Source of the DNA: Malurus cyaneus samueli
Lineage: Eukaryota; Chordata; Aves; Passeriformes; Maluridae
Direction: 5' to 3'
Length of the DNA stretch: 64,000 nucleotides
Assembly (NCBI GenBank): GCA_009741485.1
Contig: CM019214.1
Span: forward strand, 52,044,863 to 52,108,862
A program made the translations under genes and the position numbers. Of the stretch, positions 1-13,200 are shown one piece after another. The notes beneath the pieces were generated by a model. The model saw nothing but the letters and a program-made list of their open reading frames with translations, did not search any database and had not been told where the DNA came from. Each line of letters starts with the position of its first letter. The first letter of the stretch is position 1.

Positions 1-2313
1 CATGACCTTTGTTGCCTATGATTTTTTGGAAGCAGAGCAAAATTCGAGCAGAAACAGAAGACAGGAAAAAGGGGAGATCTGAGATAAAAATTAAAAGTGG
101 TGAAAAGTCACGTGGGATCATGAGATGGGGTTTCAGTTAAGAAAGACCAAGGAAAGCATCAAAGAGGAAAGGATGAATTTGCAGTGGAGCTTGACAAGAG
201 AGATTGAATATGGCCCAAGAAAAGGAATGGGTAATGTGCATGTTGGTGGTGAGCCAGTAAAAGAGAATGGATTAATAGAACTTGAACTGAAAAAGAGGAG
301 CCAAAAGCACCAAAGTGGAGGAAAGTAGAACAAAAACCTGTAGGGAAGAAGGCCTGCTGTTGGATTTTCAGCAGCAACTCAGCCATACAAAGTGAGAGCA
401 GCCATCTTGTTTGGTATTAACTGATGAGAGTGGAAGGCAGGTTTTGATGCCTCAGGCTTTAAAATTTGCCAGATCCTGGGGAAAGGACAGATGAAGAAAA
501 CTCACTTGTCCACTTTTGAGGTGACACAAACATACCTACTGCAGGACTCCTGCTACCTCATTACCAAAAATATCCCTTGTCAATTCAGTTGGCTTAGAGT
601 TGATTGTGCTAACACCAGAGCGCAATATAAACTATGCTGCTGGATTATTTAATTATAATCTATACTGCAAGCTACACAGTAAATATAAGCATTTTTATTT
701 TATTTTCTTGGAATCATTAAATTATCTTTTACAGGTGATTATAAAATGTAACATATAAAATGTAATGTATGAAATGAAATCTTTCAGGATAACAGTTTTG
801 GGCTTCTTCACCACTTTCTGGACATGTATAGTAGATTCACCCTTAGCAGCTATTTACACAGATTATTTCCCCCCATATTAATCCTCACCTCTTACATCTA
901 TCACAGTTTTAAACTATCTTTCAGGTTAAATATATTATCCCCAAATGGGGACATTGTTATTTTTTAATTTAGTAATTTGTTTTTATTAATAATTTATTGT
1001 TTTTCTATACTTAAAAGTACATTTGGGATATGCTTTGCACCTGTTTTTTAGTAATTAGAATAACCCACAGTCCATGCAAATTATGATACAATAGACTGTG
1101 AGAGAGAATTCACATAATACCAAGTGAGGAAGAAACAATCAAGATTGATGCACCTATGGATGTAGTAGGCAGGTGTCAGTGGTTAATTTCAGTGATTAAT
1201 TTTAGTGCTCTAAAACTGAGTTGTGTCAGGAGTCCTATGGAGAATCAGAGTGAGTTCATCTTACTAAGTCTCCTAGGCAACTTTTCCAGCTTTCAGTGGG
1301 GCAGTATTTATCCTTGTCCACCGCATCACTGTCATGTTTTATTCAAGCTTGGTATTGTCATGTCCAAAAGGTAATAAAAGTTTAATTTCCATGGAAGTAA
1401 CTAAGAAATAAATAGTTTCTATAAGCAATTTTTCAGTCTGATGTGTTTAGGTTAATACGGCATCCTAACAGTCTTACATCCTACTGGCTTTCCAGTCCTG
1501 GTAAGTTTTAATCTTCTACTGCTGCTATGCTACTTGTTGATTTAGCTGTTAAGAAGGAACAGTGACTGTTAATGGGTAACTATAAAGAAGGAACAAGATC
1601 TGTGCTAGAAAGAGATTCCAATCAAAGCCCTCTGAATTCAGGAGTGTTTTGATCAGACAGGATGTAGTTTGGCCTGTGTACCCAGTTATCATCCCAACCA
1701 TCCCAGCATTGTGCTGCATTCCTCCTGGGAAAGAGGGAAGAGCAGTGGTCCATGAGTGTGAGAGGACTGTGGGTACAAGACTGTGAGAGTAGAGGCTGCA
1801 TGCAGGGAAACAGAAAGTTTGAGAAAGAACATCCCCATGGGCCATGGGGAAATGTGGGAAAGAATAAGGATTAGTCTTAGGAAAGAAGAGGTATAGGAAA
1901 ATTTGCAGGGAACCAAGTCTAGCAGGTGTATCATTTGTGAAAAAATTGTCATGTTATTTCACTCCTCTTGCATGAAGAACTCTCTGAATACATCTTTTTT
2001 CACTCTAGGTACCTAGATCTCAGCTTGGCAAAACACTTCAGCCCATGCTTGACTTAGCAAATGACTTATATGCAATTCTTAATTGACCTGAGGATCTAAA
2101 TGGGTCTCAAGGTATGCTTAATATTAAACCTGTGCACATGTGCTGTGCTGAGTTAGAGGCTAAACAAAGTGAAGGGTTCTGCCATGAAAAAAATTAGAAA
2201 AGTGAGAGTTATCCACAGATAATAGAGTACAAAATGTTAACTGTTTACACAGACACTGCCTTTGAGACCATGCTATGATACAGGCAGAACTTGTAACTGG
2301 TAGAAATAATCAG
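1..2313. other. non-coding unique sequence, no gene seen
   Basis: I see no gene, RNA or recognisable repeat here. Open frames on both strands stay below 100 codons and resemble no known family. The base composition is AT-rich with few CpG dinucleotides, as in avian intergenic or intronic DNA. The stretch ends where a minus-strand CR1 end begins. Confidence 0.6.
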
Positions 2314-2610
2314 TGGATCACTGAATCATAAAAAGGCTTGGGTTGGAAGGGACATTAAAGATCATCTGGTCCCAACTCCCCCGTGACTAGGGACAGGGGT
2401 GCCACCCACTAGATCAGGTTGCTCAGTACTCCGTCCAACCAGGCCTTGAACACTCCCAGGGGTGGAGCATCCAGGATTTCTCTAGGCAACTTGTTCCAAT
2501 GCATCAACACTCTCTGAGTAAAGAATTTCTTCTTCACATCTAATCTAAAATTCTTCTTTACTTTAAAACCTTCTTCCCTTGTCCTATCACTATCTGTCCA
2601 CGTAAAAAGT
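2314..2610 (-). mobile_element. CR1 LINE, 5'-truncated 3' end
   Basis: Read on the plus strand, this is the reverse complement of a CR1 3' end. Near 2338 it has the typical run GGGTTGGAAGGGAC followed by an ATCATCTGGTCC-like core. It then runs back through the 3' UTR into the last coding part, where the reverse complement carries an 'AAGAAATTCTTTACTCAGAGAG' type segment and a W-plus-R/LP-like pattern near the end of the reverse-transcriptase ORF. The terminal octamers are degenerate (ATGATTCA, GTGATCC). The copy is about 300 bp, against several kilobases for a full element, so it is 5'-truncated as CR1 usually is. It cannot code for anything. Confidence 0.9.
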
Positions 2611-5600
2611 AATTGTACAAAATTTTTGCAAATTGCCTTTTAAGTAGTAGAGGAACAAAATGAGGTTTCCTCTCATTTTGCAGGAGCAAATTACAGGACC
2701 ACACAATACATGAAGTTGCATTTTCTCATCAAAACATAGCAACTCCAAAGTGATGTAACAGTAGCTGTGATTAATTATTGAGAGAAAATCTTGATGCTGC
2801 CTCTTTCAAAAGTAAATTTTCTATAATACTGGACTTACAGGAACTAAGAGCTTTCAAACAGTCAAACACTAGGATGAATTGATAGGGTATTCTTACAAAA
2901 CACAACTGATGGAAATTTTTATTCAAATTGAAATATCAATAGTAGCCCTGAATCTGTTGTTCCATTCATTCCCAAGAATAAGATACACAACATCTTTCCT
3001 TGAAGACCTCAGTGTTTGTCTTCAGCAAATGAAATTCATCTGTGGGGATGTGGAATGACCAAAACCCTCCATCTACTACTGCCTTGACTTCTGCTTCAAA
3101 AGGAATAATAGCCTAACACAGAAAAAAAAATGTTCTTACATATTCTTAAACTTTTACACCTGTTCGCACTGGAACATGCCACTTTCTAGACTTGCTTCTG
3201 AAACTCACAGTATCATCATATTTTTCTGGAGAAAAATGGCCTTTTTATTCATGACTTGTATCTCCATGGCAATAAGTGCTGGTTGGTGTGGTCTCAGTAG
3301 AGAATGAAAGTCTTCTTTTGCAAAGGTATCCAAGATGCTTACCAGCCTCGCAAAATTTCTCAGCTAGGACCTGAAGAAAATAGCTTGTCTCATAAGGTGA
3401 GAGATTGGTTCTGTCTTTATGGCTTATCTGCCCTTGGTCTACATCTCCAGCAAAGCAGGATTACTCTGCATCTTCAATAACAAGTTTTCAGTAGCTCTGG
3501 AGTCAGCATTTTGAGAGTTTTGATATCTGTTCAGCATTGCATTATATTTTGGCACTTAAATGACTGTTACAGACAAATGATTTCCTGTCTGATACAAAAT
3601 CACCTGTTCAAAACTCTAGGCATTTAGAGGAATAAACAGCTACTTTATATATTATTCCTAAAATCTGAAGTGCTTATCTTTTTGAAATAAACATTTTTGT
3701 CTCATTAAAAAAAGTTAGAAACTGTATTCCATGGTGAATTAGACATAGCCATCAAGAGGAGTCTGGGCAGAAATGGTTTTAATGATTTTCATTCACACCA
3801 GTCAGTGAGGCCAATTGTTATGCATTTATGTGATTTTCAATTGTTACCTCTGACCAGGGGTCCTTCAGCAGCCATCATTATCCCATGCCAACTGCCCTCT
3901 GCATTTGGCGACTGACAACCAGTTTCCTTTCCTAAAATGTTTAAAATAATTTGAACAGTTCTCTGGAATTTAGGACTTGTCTTTGCGCATCAAAACACAA
4001 GTGAGATAGTCAAGAAAACAGGGCACAGAAAAGTATGATTAACCTCAAAATAATGAAATCAATTCAAATTTCTGGTCTCATGAGACCACATTCAAGATTG
4101 TGCCTGCTGATCTGTGCTGTAATATAAAAATACAGCAGTCTGTATTGTGATAATAGCAGAAACCTGCATACTGCAATTTGTAAGCATTTTCCAAACCAGA
4201 TCTTTTTGGTTGAATTATGTCTATCTGTAAACAGAAACATTTGCTATGATATATTTCAAAGTTATTATGTTTTGTGTTTGTGTTCATATCAATGTCAATG
4301 GTTTAAATGATAATGAATATCTAAAACTAAAAGAGAGACAGATAAATACCTCACATGGGATGCTGAAGAATGCTGTTTTTAATTTAATACTGGTGTAGGA
4401 CTTAAGAGTGTGCTTTTCCCCCCCTAGATTCTTGCTTTCGGGGAATCAGACCAAAATCTGCAAACATTTAAAGAGGGGCAGGGCAACCATCCATACACTT
4501 TTACCACTTTAGTCCCTTCCTTACTTATAAACACCATTCCAAACACCACCTTTACAAAACTAATCTCACATGGCTGAACATTGAGAACAAATGAATGCAT
4601 TTTTCATAGCTACAGGTTGCTATCATAAAAAAGAAAACCCAAAACCTCCTGAATTGTGAAGACAGAGCATTTGTCCACTAATTTTGTGATTTTCATAATC
4701 TGCTATTAGCCCTCTAATATAATTTCTCTGAAGCTTTGTTGAAATCCTAGCTTGCACAGATGAGTAAATGCACAAATATTATATTCTGCGTCATTCCCAA
4801 GTATGTGCAGGATTGAATAAAGACATGCTTCCTGCAAGGCTCAGAACAAATGAACATCCATGACCCATTTGCATACTCAACATTTCATTTCTTCCAGCTA
4901 AATGCCACTTCCTCAGTCCCAGCAGTTTTACTGCTGAATATCTAGCAGATTCAAATTCCTTAGTGGGAGAAATTGTGTACCTTGATAAAGAACATTTGCA
5001 AATGGAATACCTTTGTTAAATTATCACATCAGAATAACATATCTTTTAATATAGAAATTGCCTCAGAATACAGGATTTAAAACTATAGTAATTGTCACAA
5101 ATCAAAGAGATATCTCAGTGTTATAAAAAGTCTCTTTCAATAAAGAATAAACATAAATCTATCCTCTTATATTCTTACAGTATGATTCATCTCACTTTAT
5201 TAGCTCTCATAGTATATACATTTAGTCTTATGTGGGCTACATCTGCAGCTGGTAGATTGAATGTAGAGTTTGCTGGAGGGTGACCTGATCCTTCCACAGG
5301 TAGGTGTCTAGGGTAAACAGGATGAATTACTAGACGCTGTCTCTCTCCGCTGATTACTGATGGATGTTATAATATTAGCTTACACCGGACGCCTTTTTCA
5401 GTGGCTTAAGTTAGAAGGGAAGAATCCCACGCTACATGTGTCATGAATCTCAGACATTTCAATTATTTGACACGAAGGTCAAACTTTAAACTTCCACAAG
5501 TAGTTATGCTCCCTTGTTGGATGTTGAAACAAAATGTGTGTACTTGATGAAACGAAACATTGCCAACAGTTTTTGTAAAGCTGTCATGAATCAGACGAGT

Positions 5601-7206
5601 CTTTAAAGAATTTAGTTTTAGTTTTTGACTGGAAGGATATATAATCTACTTAGTGTTTTATGCTTATGGACTATGGCATTGATAGAATAGATATCACTGC
5701 AGTAAAATAAATTATTTCTTTCTGTTACATAGAACTATTATCAGTTCCTTATAAATTCATCACATCCTAACAGTGTCCTGAAATCTTCAGGCCAAAATTC
5801 TGGCATACAACTCAGAAACAGCTGTGTCTAAAAGAGAAAGTAATTCTATTAAGCCAACAATCACTAATGTACCTTTGTCTGCTAGAAAAATAAATATTTT
5901 GACTTATTCATTTAGAAGCTCTAAAGCTCTAGGCTTTAGAATATAAAATCTGCCCAGTCTGCCAGGAAGAGGAGCTGAGCAGAATTTTGGTGATGAAACC
6001 TACTTAGACAAGGGGTACATCCACAGACACTTTTGCTAGCAAGATAAGGAAACTGTAATTAGGAGACCATGAAAATGTGCTAAAACTGAGGGAAGATTGC
6101 ATTGACCTGACAAAGGGGTGGGGTTAAAACTGACAGATTGTACAGACAATGGTGCTGGAGCAAGAAGGTGAGGAGAGGAGACTTTGTCCAAACTGGGTTG
6201 AACAAAAACATAGTAAAGAAAAGGCAGTCTGAGTAATTAAGATAGGTGAGCTAGAATTACCTATGGAAAGAGAATGGAATTGAAAAGGAGTGTTGGATTA
6301 CAACTGTGATAGCCACATGATATGACTATGGCTCACAGAGCAGCAAGATGAGGGCTGACAATTCAGAGAAAAGCAGCACAGTGTCTGGAGAGAGACAGAG
6401 AAGGGACAAGACCAGACTGTAATAAACACACCTTTCCAAACCTCTGAAACAAATCCTCTTTTTCTCTGCCAGAAAAACCAGCCGCAGAAAAAGGCTCTGG
6501 GTACACTCACAGACCAGAAATTCACTGTAAAGGTGGTGTACAATTCAGAGAGACCTGTCTTTTCAGGTGATCAAAGAGAAGGTTAAAAGAACCTGAAGAT
6601 AGACAAATTCAGATGCAACATCCAATTTACATTTTTAATGCTCAAAGTTATTATCCAGTATAATTTATCAAGAGATATGGCAAATTTTCTCTCAGGGAGG
6701 AACTTTCAAATAGAAACACCAATATTTTTCAAGTTTCAAAAAGAAATGATTGGAAAATATCCTATAGAATATGTTTTCTAATGTACTTCCTTCTCTTTTA
6801 ATCTGTAAATGCCCTCTCCAGACCCCCATCCCAGTCCATGTAGAAAAGAACAAATTCTTGCCATTATTAGTTGGTTAATTAAAGTTTTTAATGAATCCTG
6901 ATTGATCCTAGGACTGTTTATAAGGAACAAATTTCACAAAGAACTCTACAAGAATTTGATGAAATCACATCCACACAGGGAGTTGAAGCATGGCTTCTCA
7001 GTCATTAGTCACAAACTCATTTTAATAACCGTTCAATCAGATTTTCTTATTAGTGTTTCAAAAGAATTTAATTTTAGTCAGCAATATAGATATATACTAT
7101 CCATTTATGTTCCACAAAACACGGGAAAAGAAATTGCTCAGTCTGAGCAGACAGGACCTGATCCAATTTTAAAAAAATTATGTTTTTTCTGTATTTCATA
7201 CTGTGC
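2611..7206. other. non-coding unique sequence, no gene seen
   Basis: No gene or clear repeat is visible. The longest frame, at 6902-7258 on the plus strand, runs into the T26 tract and shows no family features. Between 5330 and 5600 the sequence keeps eight CpG dinucleotides, more than the surrounding DNA (see findings). A chance-length 63-codon frame at 5092-5283 has a hydrophobic stretch but no other support. Confidence 0.6.
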
Positions 7207-7232
7207 TTTTTTTTTTTTTTTTTTTTTTTTTT
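7207..7232. repeat. T26 homopolymer tract
   Basis: An uninterrupted run of 26 T. No retroposed gene body or target-site duplication could be recognised around it, so it is treated as simple repeat rather than as the tail of a processed pseudogene. Confidence 0.9.
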
Positions 7233-10200
7233 CTGTGTTGTACTTTATATTGTCCTAGGATGCTTTTTTAAAGATGAAGAAATAAAACTGTAGACTAAAT
7301 AAACCAATTGTTCACAATGATAGAACTAAAACCAAAAATCCATATTTTACCTGTTATCTTTGGCTCTAAATATTAAAGACAAAGTATTTTATCCAACCCA
7401 GCTGAATTATGTATAAATTACATGGTATTATTTTTAAGAGTTGAAGTGCAACTCTTATTGAGAGATTTCTCTTGTAGAGAGATTTCTATTTGTAGAATAA
7501 ATCTAAGTTTTTCTATTACCAAAAAACCAAATACCTCTGCCTGTTAAGGTAATGATCTGAAGTACACAAAGAATGTAAGAATGAAATATCATCTGCAGAC
7601 AATATGAAGCAAATGCTCTGGATGTTGTGAACATCCCTGTTCCAATTATTGTAATAGGGAAGACTTCAAAATTTCTTTTAGAATCTAAATAGTCTGAGCT
7701 CACTTTCTGGAGTTACAACTCTCCACAGGGACTTCAGAGGGAAAGGAAGATATGTTTTACTTAATTTAGGTGTTTCAATTCATTTCTAAAGCCTAAAGAA
7801 TTCAACACTTTGCAGAAACACTTCTGGATCATCTATGCTAAAAGTTCATTTATACCAAGATTTCAGCCAGGTAAGAGATTTCTCTTACTCCCCTTTTATC
7901 CAGTTTCCTATGACTTATGTGAAGTAACAAGCTAAGTTCCTCCTTTTTTTTTCTGACTGAAACATATATTATAAGCTATATAACACCACTTGTTTTTAAT
8001 AGGCTTTTCCTCTTGGGTTCATTGCAATTCCCACCAATGTCAGAAGGAATGATGTGAACATATGGTTAGAGAAGGCCTGAGAGAGGGCAGGAATTCTCAT
8101 GCCAAGTGAACAAAATGTTGCCCCACATTTCAAGTGTTTTGTGGGTTGGGTGCTGCCAGAGACACTGCATGAACAGCACTGTTTGCAGTATTTTGACATT
8201 GCATGGAAATAACCTGGAAACACAGGCAAGAAATTCAGCATTGATGAAGGGTGAAACCTTGGAGACTGAGAAAGTTTTCAGCAGAAGGATGAGATTTAGC
8301 TGAACTAATTTTTCTCATCATCTGCTGACAGGTGCTTGAACACGATAACTTCATTTGTGCACAGAAATCAGAATGTCTCCCTCCTTCCCGGTTGAGAAGA
8401 GTGACTTTTGTCAAAATAAAAACTCTGAATTTCCAGACTGAAGATTGCAGTTTGTGAAAGGTCCTGGAGGACTTTTTATTTTACTGCCTTATATTCTTGA
8501 AAGATTTTTTTTTCCTTCTCCAGCACTACACTCCCCTTAAAATAGCCAGAATCTTTTTGAATCTTTTGAAATCTTTTTTGCTTGTTATAACTCTTTAATC
8601 TCTCTGTTGGGCCAACAAGTATCTGGGGTTTTTCTCAGACTGACTGAATGTTATCCAGGATATTTAAATTTTCAGGATTCAATATATGCTCTGTGGTGCT
8701 GGAGTCTTTTAGTTTTTAAACACAGGAAGATTTCAGGAACACTGAATAATCAGCAAGGGATAGCTGGGATGCTTCCTGTCCCTACTATGGGCTCATTACT
8801 GAACTGAGGAAACCCAGGCCTATCATTCAGGCAGAAAAACACTGAGATAAAAGGAAAAAAATCTTACCATGAAGGAGGAGTGTGAATGGCAAGTGAAGAA
8901 TATATTTTAGAATTCAGACATTTATCCATAACTGTCAGAGTAGTCACACCTACCTAAACCAAACTATCAAAGTCTTTGTGTCTTACTTGCAAAAGATTAA
9001 ATGTTGAGATCTGAATACCATTCCCATTTGCAGCAATCTGGGGTTTATCCTTAAAGTCAAAGTTCTTTGAAAAGTTATTCGAAGAGGTGATTAATCCAAG
9101 TATGGATGTCACAGAGATAGTTAAGAAATGAATTTTCCAGTTGACAGTGCAAACCTCCACAAATTGAAATAAGTGCAATTTTCTTGAGGGATCGTAAAAG
9201 TGAGTCTCTATGCCAAATATTTGATCTATTCTGCTCTCTCGTAAAATATATACTCTGCATAAAACACTCTGAAATGGGGCCTGCTTGTCCAGATGAATAC
9301 ATTATTCCACTGTGTGGAGAAAGGCTGATCTAGAGGCAAATTACTGAGTGTAATTTATTCCATATCCTTGCTGGAATAACTTGTGCTCCTGAGCCTCCTC
9401 AGATGTGTAGTCAATAGGGAACTCTCTGGCTACATGAGGTTTCTTAATACATCTTTCAGCTAAATCAGAGATTCAAATGCAAAATCCAGCACTCAGGGAG
9501 ATCATCAGAATTTGTGATGCTCCCTGGAGGACTGGAGGTCTATAAACCAATGAATGGATTACAATGAGATGCAAATTCTGTATTTCCAACTCTGGGAGAA
9601 ATGACTATGCTCCAGTATATTTCAAGAGGTACTTATTTCCCTCAGTCAAACAGTAGAATGCCTCAGCATTTAGCAAATCAGTAATGTACTTTGAAAGAAA
9701 GCTTAAGAGCTGACTGCATTTTAAAATACAGCTTTTATATATTTTTCTAAACTGTCTTTGTATTAGGAACTGCCTCCCAGTTGTGCATATGCTGAACTGA
9801 ACATCATTATTGAATGCCAGTGATGTGCTCAGCACTGCCATGCAGGTCTACTTTTGTTTTGTGTTATGATCAAGTAGTTTTTAAAGATCATTCTAGACTT
9901 GGTGAGCTATCCTAAGTAAAACCCCACAGCAAGAAAGGGGATATTTGGTCCTTAATGGAGTCTGGAGAGGAAGACATCTGCAGATAGTTTGAACAACTAG
10001 TTAAAGAGATGCAGAGGTAAGAGCAGAGATTGTTCACTTGCAGTCTAAGGATGAGGTAGGGGTACTCCATTCAATACTTTTCAAAATACTTTTAAATGTT
10101 ATGTAATTTGAGATCTGCTGTTCTCCTGCTGGCTAAGGCTGAACAAACTAGGTCATATGAGAAGCGAGATCTCCTCAGCCCCAGGTAAACTGCTGCAGTG

Positions 10201-13200
10201 CAGCAGTTGATCTTTCTTCTCCTATTTCTCCCCTACGTTTTTAGTACCAAAGCACTGTGATAGTTTCAGCTATCAGATTTGTAGCTGTCAGATCAACACT
10301 TTTACTTCAAACTTGTCTCATTCCTTCCAAAGATCTTGTTCAGCCTTTTTCTTCATCATTTCCAGGCTCAGCAGCAGCACAGAGGAGCCCCTCAGCTGCC
10401 CTTCATCACCATATGAAAGAAAACAGAAAGCATGTGTCTACCTTACTGATAGGTGCCACGCACAGACAGAAGGACTGGGACTCAATTTGCTGCAGAGTGC
10501 CACAGTTCTTGGATTACAGAGCTTTCTCATGCCTCATGTTGAAGCTCACACTCTCTGCAAGGGTAGGCAAACATCACGCAAACATAAAGAGTTAACTGTT
10601 CCAGGACCTGAAGCCCACATTACAGAGTGCGTATATTCCCTCATGAACAACTTCATCTGTGGTTCCACCAGGAAATCAACCAATTCACACAAATTCATGG
10701 TACGTATACATGTTTACTGCATGACTGCAAACACATGGCCTACCTTTCAAAAACCCCTAAGAAACTAGATTTCAGAAGGTGTTTTATAGACAGGGAAGTG
10801 ACAGATATCATGATGTTTACAAGTGGCACATTTATATAATGAAAATCTCAAAGACAAGATAATTTCACTTCTGTGTTATGCCACTAATGGCATCAGCTTA
10901 GAGACCAAGCTTTTATCTCAGCTACTCCAAAGAATTTCTAGTTGGCTACCATGTGTTCACACGATCTAGGATGGAGCCTTTAGATATTGAACTTCCTGTG
11001 GGCTGTTATTGATTTGGTTCCATTTTGCTATTGGAGACAGCCCATTGAATTCTGACCTGGGCTCTACAGCAAAGTCTTTGGGCTCTGACATCAGTGCAAA
11101 GAAATGTTATTAAGAAAACAGAATTTAAAAGATAATGTGTTCAGTGCACTGATTCTCTACAGTTATATATTCACCCTGGTATCAGTGATCAACACAGAAG
11201 CTTTCAACATGAGTATAAAAATGTCAGAATCAGTTCCTTAATTCTGATGCGGTTTAAATATTACTTCTGGCTAAGTATTACATCTGAACCAAACATGTGA
11301 TTTGAGCTTGCAGACATGAGTTTGTTCCTGAGCTGATTCCTGTCAGTTTTATACTCGTAAACATCTTTTGATTTCAGTGGCGTTAATTCATATTTTCCAT
11401 AACTCAATGGTAACAGAATATGGAGTAGTCTTACAGTGTCTGTTCAGACCAGTCAGTGAACTCCCTTGGTACATAAAGAAAAATTTCTATTTTCAGTATC
11501 AGAGACACAAAATAAAGCCAGTCAGGATACAGTAAACATCTTCACTGAAACTAATACAGAAAAGGAATGCACAGCACCTTGAATAAGAACATCTCCTTGA
11601 CAGACACAGCATTATACAGTACATGAAGGCTCTTATTCCACTGCTATTTCCACACAAGATGGGATGTATAAAATAAGTGTTGTATACAAAGGCCAAGCCT
11701 TTAAACTAATTTTATTAAAATTCCTATATAGTACATTAGACACGAGGGTGGATTTGAAGAAGAAGGTGTGAATCTTACATTTTTCATATTTTTTCTCTCA
11801 AAAGTTTTCTGAGGTTAAGTGAAATAAAGAAATAAGAACTGTAAGGTTGATGGAAGGTTAAAATATTCACGAAATAAACTTGATTTATTCAAGCTTTTCA
11901 AAGTCCCAAGAAACATGTTTAATGGGAGCCGAAAGACTTGAAAAGAAGCCTTATTGTGGTGCGCAGCAAAGTAATGTGGAGAAAAAAATCTCCATATTTC
12001 TTCAGCCTCTAGCTTAGCTCTCACTGTGGGGAATCTTGCTGTGAAAAGATTAATCACTGCTGCTTAATAGTATCTCTGCTGGTTGCTCCAGGATAGCAAG
12101 TAGCTATATAATGCAGCAGATGTATTCTTTTAGTGTAGTGCCGTGCCAAAGGGTTTTCAAACTTACCATGATGCAAAACTGACCAGCAGATATTGGGAGC
12201 ATGTTACCTGGCTCTCTGGAGAGCACAGATTCTGGAAGAAGGTGAAATAATTCTATTTTGTCCCCTCTCTTTGCTTTTGTTTCATGGAGAAAGCAAAGGA
12301 ATAGCCCCCTACAAATGTAGCTAGCTCTCAGGCTACTTCCAGAGCAAGGTCTCAAAGATTTTCCATTTTTTTAAAGCTAGACCTTAGACTGAGACTGCCA
12401 CTTCATTAGAGACTTTGTCTTCTTGTCTTGATTCTCACTCTTTTCCCCCCTTCCATTTGCAGCACTTGCTTTCCCTAGAAGCAGAATGGACATTTGCTGT
12501 GATGCAGTAATTGTTGATAGCTGATTACATCCCATTCTTTGTCAGTTCTGCTTAGCTCTCATTCTTGGTAGCACCCTGGAAAACACCTCTAGTTCTGCCC
12601 AGTCCTTACTGGTCTAAACTCTTCAGACTATATTCCCTTCCCTCATCTGCCCCATTTGCAGATCTATAATTTTGTCATCATCATCATCATCATCTCTAGA
12701 TGTTTGATTTACAGTGAAGAAAAGTCTAACAAAGTAGTCTTAACAAACGAGGTCTTGTATAAGATATCAAACAGGGAGATTGGTACATGAGGGCAGAGAC
12801 ACATCCTTTCTAGGATGACAAAATCAACTTTCTTTAGAGTTTCTTCTCCTACTGCATCAAAACTTCAACAGCTTTACCTGAATGCTCTTCAGAGGCTGTG
12901 GTTCAAAGGTTCTGGCTTTAAAGGGATTGCTCTTTTTTCCCACTGGCAAGAAAAATGGACAGGTTTATCTAAGTTAAATGCTTTTCAAAGACATTTTCAC
13001 AGGAGCTTTCATCTCTTTTTGTCTTTGTTTCTAATTTTCCCGAAAATAACTTCAATGACACAAGAGCAGTCTTTTTGATCATTTCAGTGTTAGTGACGAT
13101 GCAGCTTTGTGAACAGCAAGGCAAGTTGTCTGAAAAAGCCATCTCCTACCAGACGCAGGGGAGGAAATTGGGTAGAACAAGTGCAGTGTTTCCCTCACGT

